NCBI GenBank assembly: GCA_965652545.1
Contig: CBFGWV010000306.1
Span: 1 to 5,649, forward strand
Direction of reading: 5' to 3'
Length of the DNA: 5,649 nucleotides
From: CBFGWV01 sp965652545
Lineage (GTDB): Bacteria > Pseudomonadota > Gammaproteobacteria > Competibacterales > Competibacteraceae
Notes under the pieces: model-generated
What the model was told of the DNA's origin: nothing
Database searches by the model: none
The model's input: the letters and a program-made list of their open reading frames with translations, nothing else
Shown: positions 1 through 5,649 of the stretch, piece after piece
How the letters are laid out: every line of letters begins with the position of its first letter
Numbering within the stretch: position 1 is the stretch's first letter
Program-made: the position numbers and the translations under genes

Positions 1-1334
1 CCCACATCGGAGTGGATGGCATAGGCGAAATCCACCGCCGTCGCCCCGCGCGGCAGCTCGATGATCTCCCCCCGCGGCGTGAACACATACACCTCGTCGG
101 GGAACAGATCGGTCTTGACGCTCTCGAGAAACTCCATGGAGTCGCCGGCGCGGCGCTGCATGTCGATGAGCTTCTGCAACCATTCGCGTGCCCGCACATG
201 GGCGCTGTTGCTCTGCGCACCGGGCTGCTTGTACAGCCAGTGCGACGCCACGCCGGCCTCGGCGATGACATGCATCTCGTACGTACGCACCTGCACTTCG
301 ATGGGCAAGCCGTGGGGGCCGAAGAGCACGGTGTGCAGCGACTGGTAGCCATTGGCCTTGGGGATGGCGATATAGTCCTTGAATCGTCCCATCAACGGCT
401 TGTAGAGGCCGTGGACCAAGCCCAGAGCACGGTAGCAGGTGTCGACGTTCTCCACGATGATGCGCAGTGCGTAGACGTCGTAGACCTCCTCCAGGGCACG
501 CTTCTCGCGCAGCTTCCGGTACAGGCTCCACAGGTGCTTCTCGCGCCCGACCACCCGCGCCTTGATGCCCTCCTCCAACAAGCGGTTGGCGACACGCGTC
601 TCCAACTGGGTGATGATTTCCTTGCGGTTGCCGCGGCGCTTTTTCATGGCCTCGGCGAGCACACGATAACGCATGGGGTGCAGGTGCGCGAACCCCAGGT
701 TCTCGAGCTCTATACGCAGGTGATTCATCCCCAGGCGCGCGGCGATGGGGGCGTAGATCTCAAGCGTTTCGCGGGCGATACGACGACGGCGATCCGGCGA
801 CAGCGCACCCAGGGTGCGCATGTTGTGCAGCCGGTCGGCAAGCTTGACCATGATGACGCGGATGTCCCGCGCCATGGCCAGGAACATCTTGCGGAAGTTT
901 TCCGCCTGAGCTTCCTGCTTGGAGCTGAAGCGGATTGCCGTGAGCTTGCTCACCCCGTCCACCAGCTCGGCGACTTCCGGCCCGAAACTGCCGGCCAAGT
1001 CGTCCTTGGTCACGGCCGTGTCTTCAATGACGTCGTGGAGAATGGCCGCCATCAGCGTTTCATGGTCGAAACGCACATCCGTGAGGATGCGCGCTACGGC
1101 CATGGGGTGGAAAACGTACGGCTCGCCGCTGCGCCGCGTCTGCCCGCTGTGAGCGTCGGCGGCGTAGTCGCAGGCGGCACGCACCCTGGCGATCCGATCG
1201 GGCTCCAGGTAAGTGGCCAGCGCCTGGGATAACTCGTCCAGGCGCTCTCTGTACTTGGTGCCCCACTCGGGCGGAATACCGGCGGGCAGCGGGCGCTCAG
1301 CGGAGGATGGCGTTGCTTCCGTGGTGGCGTTCAT
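1..1334 (-). CDS. spoT: Bifunctional (p)ppGpp synthetase/hydrolase SpoT, 3' end cut by the window
   Basis: RelA/SpoT-family enzyme that makes and degrades the alarmone (p)ppGpp in the cytoplasm during the stringent response. Reading leftwards from the ATG at 1334, 444 complete codons are open to the window edge; E. coli SpoT has about 700 residues, so roughly the N-terminal 60% is present. The HD hydrolase domain comes first: SGEPYVFHP (69-77, H76), ILHDVIEDT (98-106, H100/D101, E104/D105) and LADRLHN (165-171). The synthetase domain follows, with RFKD (317-320), YIAIPKANGYQSLHT (321-335) and IEVQVRT (345-351). A TGS domain begins near residue 415 (VYVFTP) and runs off the window with the conserved DFAYAIHSDV. 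RFKD fits the RxKD motif of bifunctional Rel/SpoT enzymes rather than the ExDD motif of synthetase-only RelA. The start is the only plausible one, 24 nt after the rpoZ stop, without a clear Shine-Dalgarno sequence. It gives about 28 more N-terminal residues than E. coli SpoT. All hydrolase and synthetase motifs I looked for are intact. The ACT region is not visible. Confidence 0.96.
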   Translation of the reverse strand, partial: MNATTEATPSSAERPLPAGIPPEWGTKYRERLDELSQALATYLEPDRIARVRAACDYAADAHSGQTRRSGEPYVFHPMAVARILTDVRFDHETLMAAILHDVIEDTAVTKDDLAGSFGPEVAELVDGVSKLTAIRFSSKQEAQAENFRKMFLAMARDIRVIMVKLADRLHNMRTLGALSPDRRRRIARETLEIYAPIAARLGMNHLRIELENLGFAHLHPMRYRVLAEAMKKRRGNRKEIITQLETRVANRLLEEGIKARVVGREKHLWSLYRKLREKRALEEVYDVYALRIIVENVDTCYRALGLVHGLYKPLMGRFKDYIAIPKANGYQSLHTVLFGPHGLPIEVQVRTYEMHVIAEAGVASHWLYKQPGAQSNSAHVRAREWLQKLIDMQRRAGDSMEFLESVKTDLFPDEVYVFTPRGEIIELPRGATAVDFAYAIHSDV

Positions 1335-1358
1335 GCCGGCGGCACGGTGGTGGGCGGC

Positions 1359-1625
1359 TCAGTCCTCAGGACCGAAATCGTCCAGCGAGGGCGGCGCGGG
1401 GGTTTCCTTCACCATCGGACGGAACTGGCTCTGACGGATGGTTTCGGCATCGATGCGCCCTTCGGCGAGCTCGCGCAGGGCAACGACCGTGGGTTTGTCG
1501 TTCTCCCAGTCCACCAGGGCTTCGGCACCCATGGCCAGTTGGCGGGCGCGTTTGGCCGCCACCAGGACGAGCTGGAATCGGTTCTCGACTTTGTCGAGGC
1601 AATCTTCAACAGTAATTCGGGCCAT
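1359..1625 (-). CDS. rpoZ: DNA-directed RNA polymerase omega subunit
   Basis: Omega is the small RNA polymerase subunit that wraps the C-terminal end of beta-prime, helps assembly of the enzyme and forms part of a ppGpp binding site in proteobacteria. The 88-residue product matches the family length (91 in E. coli) and begins with the typical MARITVEDCLDKVENRF. The conserved core LVLVAAKRARQL (residues 19-30) and the ENDKPTVVALREL segment (41-53) are both present. The C-terminal third is variable in this family and ends here in an acidic tail (LDDFGPED). The ATG at 1625 gives the canonical N terminus, although no good Shine-Dalgarno sequence precedes it. It lies 53 nt after gmk and 24 nt before spoT, all on the minus strand. 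The gmk-rpoZ-spoT order is the same as in E. coli. Confidence 0.97.
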   Translation of the reverse strand: MARITVEDCLDKVENRFQLVLVAAKRARQLAMGAEALVDWENDKPTVVALRELAEGRIDAETIRQSQFRPMVKETPAPPSLDDFGPED

Positions 1626-1662
1626 GGCAAAACCGCGTGCGTGAAACAGGATAGGCCAGAAT

Positions 1663-1677
1663 ACCGGTACGACCGGT
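1663..1677 (-). repeat. Short inverted repeat in the gmk-rpoZ spacer
   Basis: Two copies of the palindromic hexamer ACCGGT (1663-1668 and 1672-1677) are separated by three bases, so they can be read as a tandem repeat or as a 6-bp stem with a 3-nt loop. The element starts one base after the gmk stop codon. No T-run follows on the minus strand, so it is not a rho-independent terminator. It could be a small mRNA hairpin between gmk and rpoZ, or chance in GC-rich DNA. Confidence 0.4.
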
Positions 1678-1678
1678 G

Positions 1679-2308
1679 TCAGGACAACAAGTTACGCAAT
1701 AGTTCGCGTTGACGGACCATTTGCACGCGGCGGCGCTGGCGGTTGGCGATGAATATGGCCCGCAGCGCTGCCAGTGCCAGATCGAACTCGTCGTTGACGA
1801 CGAGATAGTCGAACTCATCGTAGTGGGACAGCTCGCTGACGGCATCGCGCATGCGTCGCTCGACCACCTCGGGGCTGTCCTCGCCGCGGCTGATCAGGCG
1901 GCCGCGCAAGGTATCCAGGGACGGCGGCACGATGAAGATCGAGCAGCACTCGGGCATGCGGCTGCGCACCTGGCGAGCGCCCTGCCAGTCGATCTCCAGG
2001 ATGACGTCCAGGCCGCTGCGCAGTTGCGCCTCCACCGCCGGCTGCGTGGTGCCGTACCAGTGGTCGAAGACCTGGGCGTGTTCGAGGAAGGCTTCCTGCG
2101 CGATCAGCTCGCGAAAGCCGGCCTCGTCCACAAAGTGATAGTGCACACCCGGCCGCTCTCCAGGCCGCGGCGGGCGAGTGGTGTGGGAGATGGACACGGC
2201 CACATCGGCCGTGCACTCCACAAGGTGGCGCAACAGGCTGGTCTTGCCGGCCCCAGAGGGCGCGGCCACGATGTACAACGTGCCGGCCACCTGGCCTTCA
2301 TTCGACAT
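1679..2308 (-). CDS. gmk: Guanylate kinase
   Basis: Cytoplasmic enzyme that transfers phosphate from ATP to GMP (or dGMP) to give GDP, an essential step towards GTP and (p)ppGpp. The product has 209 residues (207 in E. coli) and aligns along its whole length. The P-loop is APSGAGKT (16-23, with K22). The guanylate kinase signature SISHTTRPPRPGE lies at 39-51 and carries the GMP-binding arginines R45 and R48. EIDWQGA and the later SHYDEFDYLVVND segment are also typical. The ATG at 2308 is preceded by AGGTG at a suitable distance (about 5 nt), and it places the P-loop at the usual position. The start lies inside the 3' end of yicC with an 11-bp overlap, so translation of the two is probably coupled. 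The TGA is followed after one base by a short inverted repeat. Confidence 0.98.
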   Translation of the reverse strand: MSNEGQVAGTLYIVAAPSGAGKTSLLRHLVECTADVAVSISHTTRPPRPGERPGVHYHFVDEAGFRELIAQEAFLEHAQVFDHWYGTTQPAVEAQLRSGLDVILEIDWQGARQVRSRMPECCSIFIVPPSLDTLRGRLISRGEDSPEVVERRMRDAVSELSHYDEFDYLVVNDEFDLALAALRAIFIANRQRRRVQMVRQRELLRNLLS

Positions 2309-3164
2309 TCTGCACCTGCTCGCGCATCTGCTCGATCAAGACTTTCAGGTCGACCGCCGCGCGGGTGCTGTCGGCATCGGCGGACTTGGACGACAAGGTA
2401 TTGGCCTCGCGATTGAGCTCCTGCATGAGGAAGTCCAGCCGCCGGCCAACCGGCTCCTTGCGCGCGATGACCTGGGCGATCTCGGCAAGGTGCGCGTCCA
2501 GGCGATCGAGTTCCTCGTCCACATCCAGGCGCTGGGCGGCCATCGCCAGCTCCTGCTCGAGCCGGCCGGGATCGGCCTCAACGCCCAGGTCGGCGATCCG
2601 CTGTCGCCAGCGCTCGCGCAAGCGCACCAGTATCTGCGGCCGCAGCGCGCGCACCTGGGTCACCAGGGTGGACATGGCCTGGCAGCGCGAGGCCAGCATC
2701 TCGGCGATCCGATCGCCCTCGCGGCGGCGCGTGGCGACCAGTTCCTTTAGCGCCGTATCCAGCCCGGCCATGACCAGGGTCGCCAAAGCGTCGCCATCGG
2801 TTTCCGGTTCGCTGACCACGCCCGGCCAGCGCAGCACGTCGACGGGGCGAAGTCCGCTGCCCGGACCCATCAATTGTTCCAGTTCGCCGGCCACCGCCAG
2901 AACCTGGGCCGCCACATCGCGGTTCAATGCCAAGCTGGTGGTGCCGGCGGCGACGAACGACAGACGGACGCCGCCGTCGATCTTGCCGCGCCCCAGGGCC
3001 GCGGCGATACGCTCGCGGATCGCGGTCTCCAGCGCCCGGACCGGCTCCGGCAGTTTGAGGCTGACCTCCAGGTAACGGTGGTTGACGCTGCGCAGTTCCC
3101 AGGTGACGCTGCCCCAATCGGCAGTGGCGTCATGACGGGCGAAAGCGGTCATACTCCGGATCAT
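2298..3164 (-). CDS. yicC: YicC/YloC family endoribonuclease
   Basis: Member of the YicC/YloC family. Family knowledge: B. subtilis YloC and E. coli YicC are reported to act as endoribonucleases, and E. coli YicC has been linked to turnover of the small RNA RyhB together with PNPase. The product has 288 residues (287 in E. coli) and is similar from end to end. The N-terminal domain starts with MIRSMTAFAR and includes WELRSVNHRYLE (22-33) and the PVDVLRWPGV segment near 107-116. The C-terminal domain carries RLEQELAMAAQRLDVDEELDRL and GRRLDFLMQELNREANTLSSKS, and it ends in LKVLIEQMREQVQNVE, almost identical to E. coli. The ATG at 3164 gives the canonical start; possible Shine-Dalgarno elements are AGAGG only 2 nt away (3167-3171) and GGGAG 10 nt away (3175-3179). 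It is the first gene of the minus-strand block and is divergent from rph, as in E. coli. Its exact RNA targets in this organism are unknown. Confidence 0.95.
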   Translation of the reverse strand: MIRSMTAFARHDATADWGSVTWELRSVNHRYLEVSLKLPEPVRALETAIRERIAAALGRGKIDGGVRLSFVAAGTTSLALNRDVAAQVLAVAGELEQLMGPGSGLRPVDVLRWPGVVSEPETDGDALATLVMAGLDTALKELVATRRREGDRIAEMLASRCQAMSTLVTQVRALRPQILVRLRERWRQRIADLGVEADPGRLEQELAMAAQRLDVDEELDRLDAHLAEIAQVIARKEPVGRRLDFLMQELNREANTLSSKSADADSTRAAVDLKVLIEQMREQVQNVE

Positions 3165-3198
3165 CGCCTCTGAGCTCCCATGTGCAATCTAGTCCGAC

Positions 3199-3225
3199 AG
3201 TGTATCGCAGTGCGCCTGCCGTCAC
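3199..3225 (-). promoter_or_regulatory. Weak candidate promoter for yicC
   Basis: On the minus strand TACACT (3204-3199) matches four of six bases of the sigma-70 -10 consensus. GTGACG (3225-3220) matches four of six of the -35 consensus. The 15-bp spacer is shorter than the preferred 17. Initiation here would leave a leader of about 30 nt before the yicC ATG. The assignment rests mainly on position and is tentative. Confidence 0.25.
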
Positions 3226-3243
3226 CGGCGCTTGCGGTATACT
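3215..3243 (+). promoter_or_regulatory. Candidate sigma-70 promoter for rph-rdgB-hemW
   Basis: TATACT at 3238-3243 matches five of six bases of the -10 consensus, in an otherwise GC-rich stretch. At the expected distance the -35 region (3215-3221, CCTGCCG) is poor, and there is no extended -10 TG. A start near 3250 would give a leader of about 35 nt. The -10 box is convincing by sequence and position; the -35 is not. Confidence 0.5.
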
Positions 3244-3271
3244 CCGGCGCACATCCCCCGTCGTCTTCATT

Positions 3272-3276
3272 AAGGA
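3272..3276 (+). promoter_or_regulatory. Ribosome binding site of rph
   Basis: AAGGA lies 8 nt upstream of the ATG at 3285. It fixes that ATG as the rph start, in preference to the in-frame ATG at 3180, which would add 35 unrelated residues and would begin upstream of the likely promoter. Confidence 0.85.
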
Positions 3277-3284
3277 ATCTCCCC

Positions 3285-4007
3285 ATGCGACCTTCCGGCC
3301 GCGCCGTCGATGAGCTGCGCCCCCTGTCCATTGTCCGCGGCTTTACCCGCCATGCGGAAGGCTCGGTCCTCATCCGGATGGGCGACACCCACGTGCTGTG
3401 CACCGCAAGCGTCGAGGAGCGTGTGCCCCCGTTTCTCAAAGGCAAGGGGCAGGGCTGGGTAACCGCAGAGTACGGCATGTTGCCGCGCGCCACACACACA
3501 CGCGGCGCGCGCGAGGCCGCACGCGGCAAGCAGAGCGGCCGTACACAGGAAATCCAGCGCTTGATCGGCCGCTCGCTGCGCGCGGTGGTGGACCTCGCCG
3601 CGCTGGGTGAGCGTACGATCACGCTGGACTGCGACGTGCTCCAGGCCGACGGCGGCACGCGGACCGCCGCAATCACCGGAAGCTTCATCGCCCTGGCCGA
3701 TGCGGTCAGCACACTGACGGCACAGCGCAAGCTGACTCGCAATCCGCTGCATGGCCAGGTCGCTGCGATCTCGGTGGGTATTTATCGCGGGACTCCGGTA
3801 TTGGACCTGGACTACGCCGAGGACGTCGAGGCCGAAACCGATATGAATCTGGTCATGAACGACGCCGGCGGCTTCATTGAGCTTCAGGGCACCGCGGAAG
3901 GGCACGCATTCCGCGATGACGAGCTGGCGACGATGCTCGCGCTGGGGCGCAAGGGCGTTGGCGAGCTGGTCGAGGCGCAGCGGCAGGCCTTGGAGCCCAC
4001 CGGATAA
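3285..4007 (+). CDS. rph: Ribonuclease PH (tRNA nucleotidyltransferase)
   Basis: RNase PH is a phosphate-dependent 3'-to-5' exoribonuclease that trims the 3' ends of tRNA precursors and other RNAs and releases nucleoside diphosphates. The product has 240 residues, close to the usual 238-245. It starts MRPSGRAVDELRPL, the family's typical N terminus. Conserved stretches are EYGMLPRATHTR (62-73), SGRTQEIQRLIGRSLRAVVDL (84-104), LDCDVLQADGGTRTA (114-128) and LDLDYAEDVEAETDMN (173-188). R86 and R126 fall at the numbers known for the phosphate-binding arginines in characterised RNase PH proteins, which supports the start chosen. D180 and D186 are probably the acidic catalytic pair. A good Shine-Dalgarno sequence precedes the ATG. 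The reading frame is intact to its C terminus, unlike the frameshifted rph of E. coli K-12. Its TAA overlaps the rdgB ATG by one base. Confidence 0.98.
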   Translation: MRPSGRAVDELRPLSIVRGFTRHAEGSVLIRMGDTHVLCTASVEERVPPFLKGKGQGWVTAEYGMLPRATHTRGAREAARGKQSGRTQEIQRLIGRSLRAVVDLAALGERTITLDCDVLQADGGTRTAAITGSFIALADAVSTLTAQRKLTRNPLHGQVAAISVGIYRGTPVLDLDYAEDVEAETDMNLVMNDAGGFIELQGTAEGHAFRDDELATMLALGRKGVGELVEAQRQALEPTG

Positions 4008-4609
4008 TGGCTACGCGCCGATGGGTTCTGGCGACGGGTAACGCCGGCAAACTGCGGGAGCTCCAAACCGCCCTGGACGACCTGGGGGTCGTGCTGGTGC
4101 CCCAATCCGACTACCGGGTGCCCGATGTCGCCGAAACCGGGTTGTCGTTCGTGGAGAACGCCTTGATCAAGGCGCGTCATGCCGCACGGCTCACCGGCCT
4201 GCCCGCCCTGGCCGACGACTCCGGTCTGGAGGTGGACGCCCTTGACGGCGCACCGGGCATTTTCTCTGCCCGTTTCGCCGGTCACGGGGCAAGCGATGCG
4301 GCCAACCGGCGTCTGTTGCTTGACCGGCTCGCCGATACCGATGACCAGCGACGCGGCGCACGCTTCTATTGTGCCCTGGTGCGGGTCCGCCACGCCGACG
4401 ACCCGACCCCGTTGATCGCCGAGGGTGCCTGGCCCGGTCGCATCACCCGCACAGAAGCCGGCGACGGTGGCTTCGGCTACGACCCGGTGTTCTTCGTACC
4501 TGAACTGGGCTGCACGGCCGCGGAGCTGACAGCCGCCGATAAGGCACGTCACAGCCATCGCGCCCGCGCGCTGGCCGCCCTACGAGCCCGGCTTCTGGCT
4601 GCGGGCTAG
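4007..4609 (+). CDS. rdgB: dITP/XTP pyrophosphatase (non-canonical purine NTPase)
   Basis: Ham1/RdgB-family enzyme that hydrolyses dITP, ITP, dXTP and XTP to monophosphates and pyrophosphate, which keeps deaminated purines out of DNA and RNA. The product has 200 residues (197 in E. coli). The substrate-binding loop LATGNAGKLREL lies at 8-19, with N12 and K15. ALADDSGLEVDAL (67-79) contains the catalytic aspartate region, and GIFSARFAG follows at 84-92. GGFGYDPVF is at 154-162 and SHR at 183-185, both part of the purine-recognition site. E. coli RdgB has Tyr where this protein has Phe in the GIYSARYAG-like motif, a conservative change. The ATG shares its A with the rph stop (TAATG); a GGAG element lies 11 nt upstream, somewhat far, so coupling to rph translation is likely. 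In E. coli rdgB also sits directly before hemW. Confidence 0.97.
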   Translation: MATRRWVLATGNAGKLRELQTALDDLGVVLVPQSDYRVPDVAETGLSFVENALIKARHAARLTGLPALADDSGLEVDALDGAPGIFSARFAGHGASDAANRRLLLDRLADTDDQRRGARFYCALVRVRHADDPTPLIAEGAWPGRITRTEAGDGGFGYDPVFFVPELGCTAAELTAADKARHSHRARALAALRARLLAAG

Positions 4610-5649
4610 ATGCCGACGCCGCCGCCGTCCATCGGTCTCTATGTGCACATTCCCTGGTGTGTGCGCAAATGCCCTTACTGCGATTTCAACTCCCACCCCC
4701 TTCGCGGTGATCTACCCGAAGCCGCATACATCGACAGGGTCGCAGCCGACTTGAAGGCGTTGGCCCAACGTGCCGGTGGCCGGCCCATTGACACGGTTTT
4801 CTTCGGCGGGGGTACACCCAGTCTCATGTCCGCAACGGGCATCGGCTGCTTGATCGAAGCCGCCGACCGCCTCATCGGCTTCACCCCGGATGTGGAAATC
4901 ACCTTGGAGGCCAATCCGGGTACGGTCGAGCACGACGCTTTTTCCGGGTATCGCGATGCGGGTGTCAACCGCATCTCACTGGGCGTGCAGAGCTTCGATG
5001 GCCAAATGCTCGAACGGCTGGGGCGGATTCACTCGTCCGATGACGCCTTGCGCGCTGCCGAGGCGGTCTACGCCGCCGGTATCGGGCGGTTGAACATCGA
5101 TCTGATGTACGGCCTGCCACAGCAATCCGTGGACGGTGCGCTGGCGGACGTGCGCCAGGCCTTGCGGTTATCCCCCGAGCACCTCTCCCACTATCAACTT
5201 ACGCTGGAACCCAACACCGCATTCGCCCGCACCCCGCCGGCATTACCCGACGACGAGGCGACCGCGGCAATGGCCGATGCCTGCCGGCAGGCGATCGAAG
5301 ACGCCGGCTTACCCCGCTACGAGGTGTCGGCCTATGCACGCCCCGGGGCAGTGTGTCGTCACAATGTCAATTATTGGCAGTTCGGCGACTACCTCGGGGT
5401 CGGCGCCGGCGCCCACGGCAAGCTCACCACGACCGATGGGGTCTACCGCCACCATTGGGCAAAACACCCGCGAGCCTATCTGACAGGTGACAGCGAACGG
5501 TTCGTGGAAGAGATGATTATGCCGACGGACCTGCCATTCGAGTTCATGATGAATGCTCTGCGCCTGGGCGAGGGCGTCTCCAGTGCGCTGTTCACCGCGC
5601 GTACCGGGTTGGCGGCATCGTCATTGGAGCCGGCGTTGGGCAGGTTGCG
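4610..5649 (+). CDS. hemW: Radical SAM heme chaperone HemW, 3' end cut by the window
   Basis: HemW binds heme and delivers it to membrane respiratory enzymes. It is often mislabelled oxygen-independent coproporphyrinogen III oxidase because it resembles HemN. From the ATG at 4610, 346 complete codons are open to the window edge; E. coli HemW has 378 residues, so about 30 are missing. The radical SAM motif is C17-x3-C21-x2-C24 in YVHIPWCVRKCPYCDF; the residue two after the last cysteine is F26, as in HemW, where HemN has a fourth cysteine. Then follow FFGGGTPS (64-71), LEANPGT (99-105), ISLGVQSFD (122-130) and NIDLMYGLP (162-170). The HemN C-terminal part has RYEVSAYA, RHNVNYWQFGDYLGVGAGAHGK and FEFMMNALRL. 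The ATG directly follows the rdgB TAG and has no clear Shine-Dalgarno sequence, so reinitiation after rdgB is likely. The HemW rather than HemN call rests on the missing fourth cysteine and the rdgB neighbour. Confidence 0.95.
   Translation, partial: MPTPPPSIGLYVHIPWCVRKCPYCDFNSHPLRGDLPEAAYIDRVAADLKALAQRAGGRPIDTVFFGGGTPSLMSATGIGCLIEAADRLIGFTPDVEITLEANPGTVEHDAFSGYRDAGVNRISLGVQSFDGQMLERLGRIHSSDDALRAAEAVYAAGIGRLNIDLMYGLPQQSVDGALADVRQALRLSPEHLSHYQLTLEPNTAFARTPPALPDDEATAAMADACRQAIEDAGLPRYEVSAYARPGAVCRHNVNYWQFGDYLGVGAGAHGKLTTTDGVYRHHWAKHPRAYLTGDSERFVEEMIMPTDLPFEFMMNALRLGEGVSSALFTARTGLAASSLEPALGRL

Larger units (their letters stand above)
3165..3284. promoter_or_regulatory. Divergent intergenic region between yicC and rph
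   Basis: This 120-bp gap is the only place in the window where transcription can start outwards in both directions, because all genes to the left read left and all genes to the right read right. It holds a good -10 candidate for rph and a weaker candidate promoter for yicC, whose elements overlap. I see no terminator hairpin, riboswitch-like fold or clear operator palindrome in it. Its role as a two-way promoter region is inferred from gene orientation. Confidence 0.7.

Noticed and set aside
12..1232. 406-residue plus-strand open frame opposite spoT
   Set aside because: It lies wholly on the opposite strand of the strongly conserved spoT frame, and its product (rich in His, Gln, Val, Leu) shows no recognisable family. 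Long antisense frames are common in GC-rich coding DNA because stop codons are rare there.
1648..1653. TATCCT on the minus strand as a -10 box for rpoZ
   Set aside because: Only four of six bases match the consensus and no -35 element is found at a suitable distance.
1709..2750. Plus-strand open frames opposite gmk and yicC (1709-2416, 2178-2750, 2365-3075)
   Set aside because: They overlap one another and lie antisense to full-length, conserved gmk and yicC; no motif, start signal or family resemblance supports them.
3180..3284. Upstream extension of rph to the ATG at 3180
   Set aside because: The extra 35 residues do not belong to the RNase PH family, the extension would cover the likely promoter, and the ATG at 3285 has a good Shine-Dalgarno sequence and places R86 and R126 at their known positions.
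3161..4558. Minus-strand open frames opposite rph and rdgB (3161-3742, 3270-3905, 3884-4558)
   Set aside because: Antisense shadows of intact, recognisable genes with no supporting motifs.
4610..5649. Oxygen-independent coproporphyrinogen III oxidase (HemN) as the identity of the last gene
   Set aside because: The cysteine motif ends in CDF rather than carrying a fourth cysteine, the N terminus is short as in HemW, and the gene follows rdgB as hemW does in E. coli.
1..5649. A previously undescribed system, mobile element, CRISPR array or RNA gene
   Set aside because: Seven conserved housekeeping genes cover nearly the whole window, the largest gap is 120 bp, and I saw no spaced direct repeats, tRNA-like folds, transposase motifs or change in base composition.

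Overview
This is an ordinary, gene-dense housekeeping segment of a high-GC chromosome. I found no mobile element, CRISPR array, RNA gene, phage gene or defence gene, and nothing that looks like an undescribed system. The protein sequences point to a gammaproteobacterium. YicC, Gmk, RpoZ, SpoT, Rph, RdgB and HemW all resemble the E. coli proteins over the parts visible here. The RpoZ sequence and the high GC content would suit the Ectothiorhodospiraceae or a related halophilic/sulfur lineage, but that placement is an impression from memory, not a search result.

The window is built around one divergent intergenic region of 120 bp (3165-3284). To its left, on the minus strand, runs a four-gene block in the order yicC (3164-2298), gmk (2308-1679), rpoZ (1625-1359), spoT (1334 to beyond base 1). 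To its right, on the plus strand, runs a three-gene block in the order rph (3285-4007), rdgB (4007-4609), hemW (4610 to beyond base 5649). spoT and hemW are cut by the window edges: spoT lacks its C-terminal regulatory part and hemW lacks its last few dozen residues. No intergenic stretch exceeds 120 bp, so there is no long non-coding region to account for.

Functionally the two blocks mix RNA processing, nucleotide metabolism and stress signalling. YicC and RNase PH both act on RNA. Gmk makes GDP, which feeds the GTP pool from which SpoT-type enzymes make (p)ppGpp. Omega (RpoZ) is part of the RNA polymerase site that binds ppGpp. RdgB removes non-canonical purine triphosphates, and HemW is a radical-SAM heme chaperone. 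In E. coli gmk-rpoZ-spoT and rph/yicC lie at separate positions next to different genes; here they are joined into one block, an arrangement also known from Pseudomonas.

The genes are tightly packed. yicC and gmk overlap by 11 bp, rph and rdgB share one base (TAATG), and rdgB and hemW abut with no gap (TAG then ATG), which suggests co-transcription and translational coupling within each block. The only regulatory signals I can support are a good -10 element and Shine-Dalgarno sequence for rph, a much weaker promoter candidate for yicC, and a small inverted repeat between gmk and rpoZ.
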